Assembly (NCBI GenBank): GCA_003645975.1
Contig: QNDP01000008.1
Span: 1 to 14,729, forward strand
Length of the DNA stretch: 14,729 bases
Direction: 5' to 3'
Origin: Candidatus Hydrothermota bacterium
GTDB taxonomy: Bacteria; Hydrothermota; Hydrothermia; B15-G9
Below the pieces are notes generated by a model, which worked only from the letters and a program-made list of their open reading frames with translations, had not been told where the DNA came from and did no database searches. The position numbers were made by a program, and so were the translations under genes. Shown here one piece after another: positions 13,988 through 14,729 of this stretch (its first letter is position 1; each line of letters begins with the position of its first letter).

Positions 13988-14729
13988 ATGGCAAAGATTT
14001 ATGCAATTCCAGAACTTTGCACAGGATGTGGAGAATGTGTCTCTATATGCGCTTTTGGCGCAATAAAGATAGTGGATGGATTGGCGACTTTTAACGAAAA
14101 CTGTGTGCTCTGCGGCGTATGCGTCGATGCATGTCCAGAAAATGCGATTGTGATAGAAGAGGCTGAGAAAGAAGAGCGCCGTGCCGAGACGAAGGAGTTC
14201 AAAAATGTGTGGGTGTGGGCTGAGGTTGAGGAGGGCAAACTTTCGAAAGTGGCGCTTGAGATGTTAGCTTTGGGCAGGCAGCTTGCCGACGAACTTGGGA
14301 CCAAACTCGAAGCGTTACTTCTTGGAGGCGAAGGAGTTTCGAGGTTCGCAGGTGAGCTTATACGGCATGGAGCCGACAGGGTCTATGTCTGGGAAGACCC
14401 GAAGCTTGAGCTGTTCCACGATGAGGTCTTCTCGGACGCCATCGTAAAACTTGCGAAGGAAAAGAAGCCCGAGATATTCATTGCGGCGGCGACCACTTTT
14501 GGCAGAGCGCTTATGGCGCGGGTTGCAGCCGAGCTTAAGACCGGGCTCACGGCCGATTGCACTGAGTTGAGCATCGATAAAGAGCGAAGGCTGCTTCTGC
14601 AGACCCGTCCGGCACTTGGTGGAAATATCATGGCTACAATAACCTGCGAGGATACAAGACCACAAATGGCGACCGTGAGGCCACACATGGTGAAGCCCCT
14701 GCCGCCTGATGATGAGCGCAAAGGTGAAA
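13988..14729 (+). CDS. etfA: Electron transfer flavoprotein alpha subunit with N-terminal 2[4Fe-4S] ferredoxin domain, partial
   Basis: EtfA with EtfB carries electrons between dehydrogenases and quinone or ferredoxin; forms with an N-terminal ferredoxin domain are known from anaerobes, such as the caffeyl-CoA reductase and lactate dehydrogenase complexes that use flavin-based electron bifurcation or confurcation. The first 50 residues carry two CxxCxxCxxxC clusters: C11, C14, C17, C21 and C39, C42, C45, C49-P50. A short charged linker (55-68) leads to the ETF alpha/beta domain, 'VWVWAEVEEGKLSKVALEML' at about 71-90. The C-terminal FAD domain begins with 'TRPALGGNIMATITCED' and 'RPQMATVRPHMV'. 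About 247 codons are in the window; the rest of the FAD domain lies beyond it. The ATG has GGAGG 5 bases ahead. No etfB lies upstream, so it may be downstream. Confidence 0.93.
   Translation, partial: MAKIYAIPELCTGCGECVSICAFGAIKIVDGLATFNENCVLCGVCVDACPENAIVIEEAEKEERRAETKEFKNVWVWAEVEEGKLSKVALEMLALGRQLADELGTKLEALLLGGEGVSRFAGELIRHGADRVYVWEDPKLELFHDEVFSDAIVKLAKEKKPEIFIAAATTFGRALMARVAAELKTGLTADCTELSIDKERRLLLQTRPALGGNIMATITCEDTRPQMATVRPHMVKPLPPDDERKGE

Overview
The window looks like a stretch of chromosome from a diderm (Gram-negative-type) bacterium. It carries apolipoprotein N-acyltransferase (Lnt), a BamD-like outer-membrane assembly protein, an Sec-exported lipoprotein and a membrane-bound SppA. 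Base composition is near 50% GC, Shine-Dalgarno sites are strong (AGGAGG type), starts often overlap the preceding stop, and the best promoter is a near-consensus TTGACA/TATAAT pair. A ferredoxin-fused electron-transfer flavoprotein alpha subunit and a cyclic 2,3-diphosphoglycerate synthetase-like GTPase suggest an anaerobe, perhaps from an uncultured lineage. That placement is inference, and the sequence itself does not name the taxon.

Layout. Positions 1-3778 are a leftward unit: a membrane-anchored NMT1-type substrate-binding protein, then lnt 8 bases downstream, then a NACHT-type NTPase gene that runs off the left edge. The NTPase frame is broken by one in-frame amber codon just after the Walker A motif. 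After a divergent promoter region (3779-4237) comes a rightward operon: bamD-like, nadD, sppA and a GT4 glycosyltransferase, with ATGA overlaps or very short gaps. glmS follows with its own leader. A hairpin terminator separates it from a convergent lipoprotein gene of unknown function. A second divergent region (10616-11016) leads into the cpgS-like GTPase, which ends in a strong terminator. A flippase-like membrane protein follows. Then comes about 540 bp of mostly non-coding, AT-richer DNA that holds what looks like the 3' remnant of a tctA transporter gene and a set of nested inverted repeats. The last gene is etfA, with two [4Fe-4S] clusters at its N-terminus, cut by the right edge.

How the genes fit together. 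Most of the window is envelope biogenesis and housekeeping: Lnt acylates lipoproteins, BamD helps insert outer-membrane proteins, SppA removes signal-peptide remnants, GlmS supplies amino-sugar precursors, and the glycosyltransferase and flippase probably serve surface glycans or lipids. NadD makes NAD precursors. The less ordinary items are the NACHT NTPase with its premature stop, the inverted repeats that overlap a plausible etfA promoter, the tctA remnant, a C-rich motif shared by three gene 3' ends, and a BamD-like protein with no lipobox cysteine. I found no tRNA, rRNA, CRISPR array or intact mobile element.
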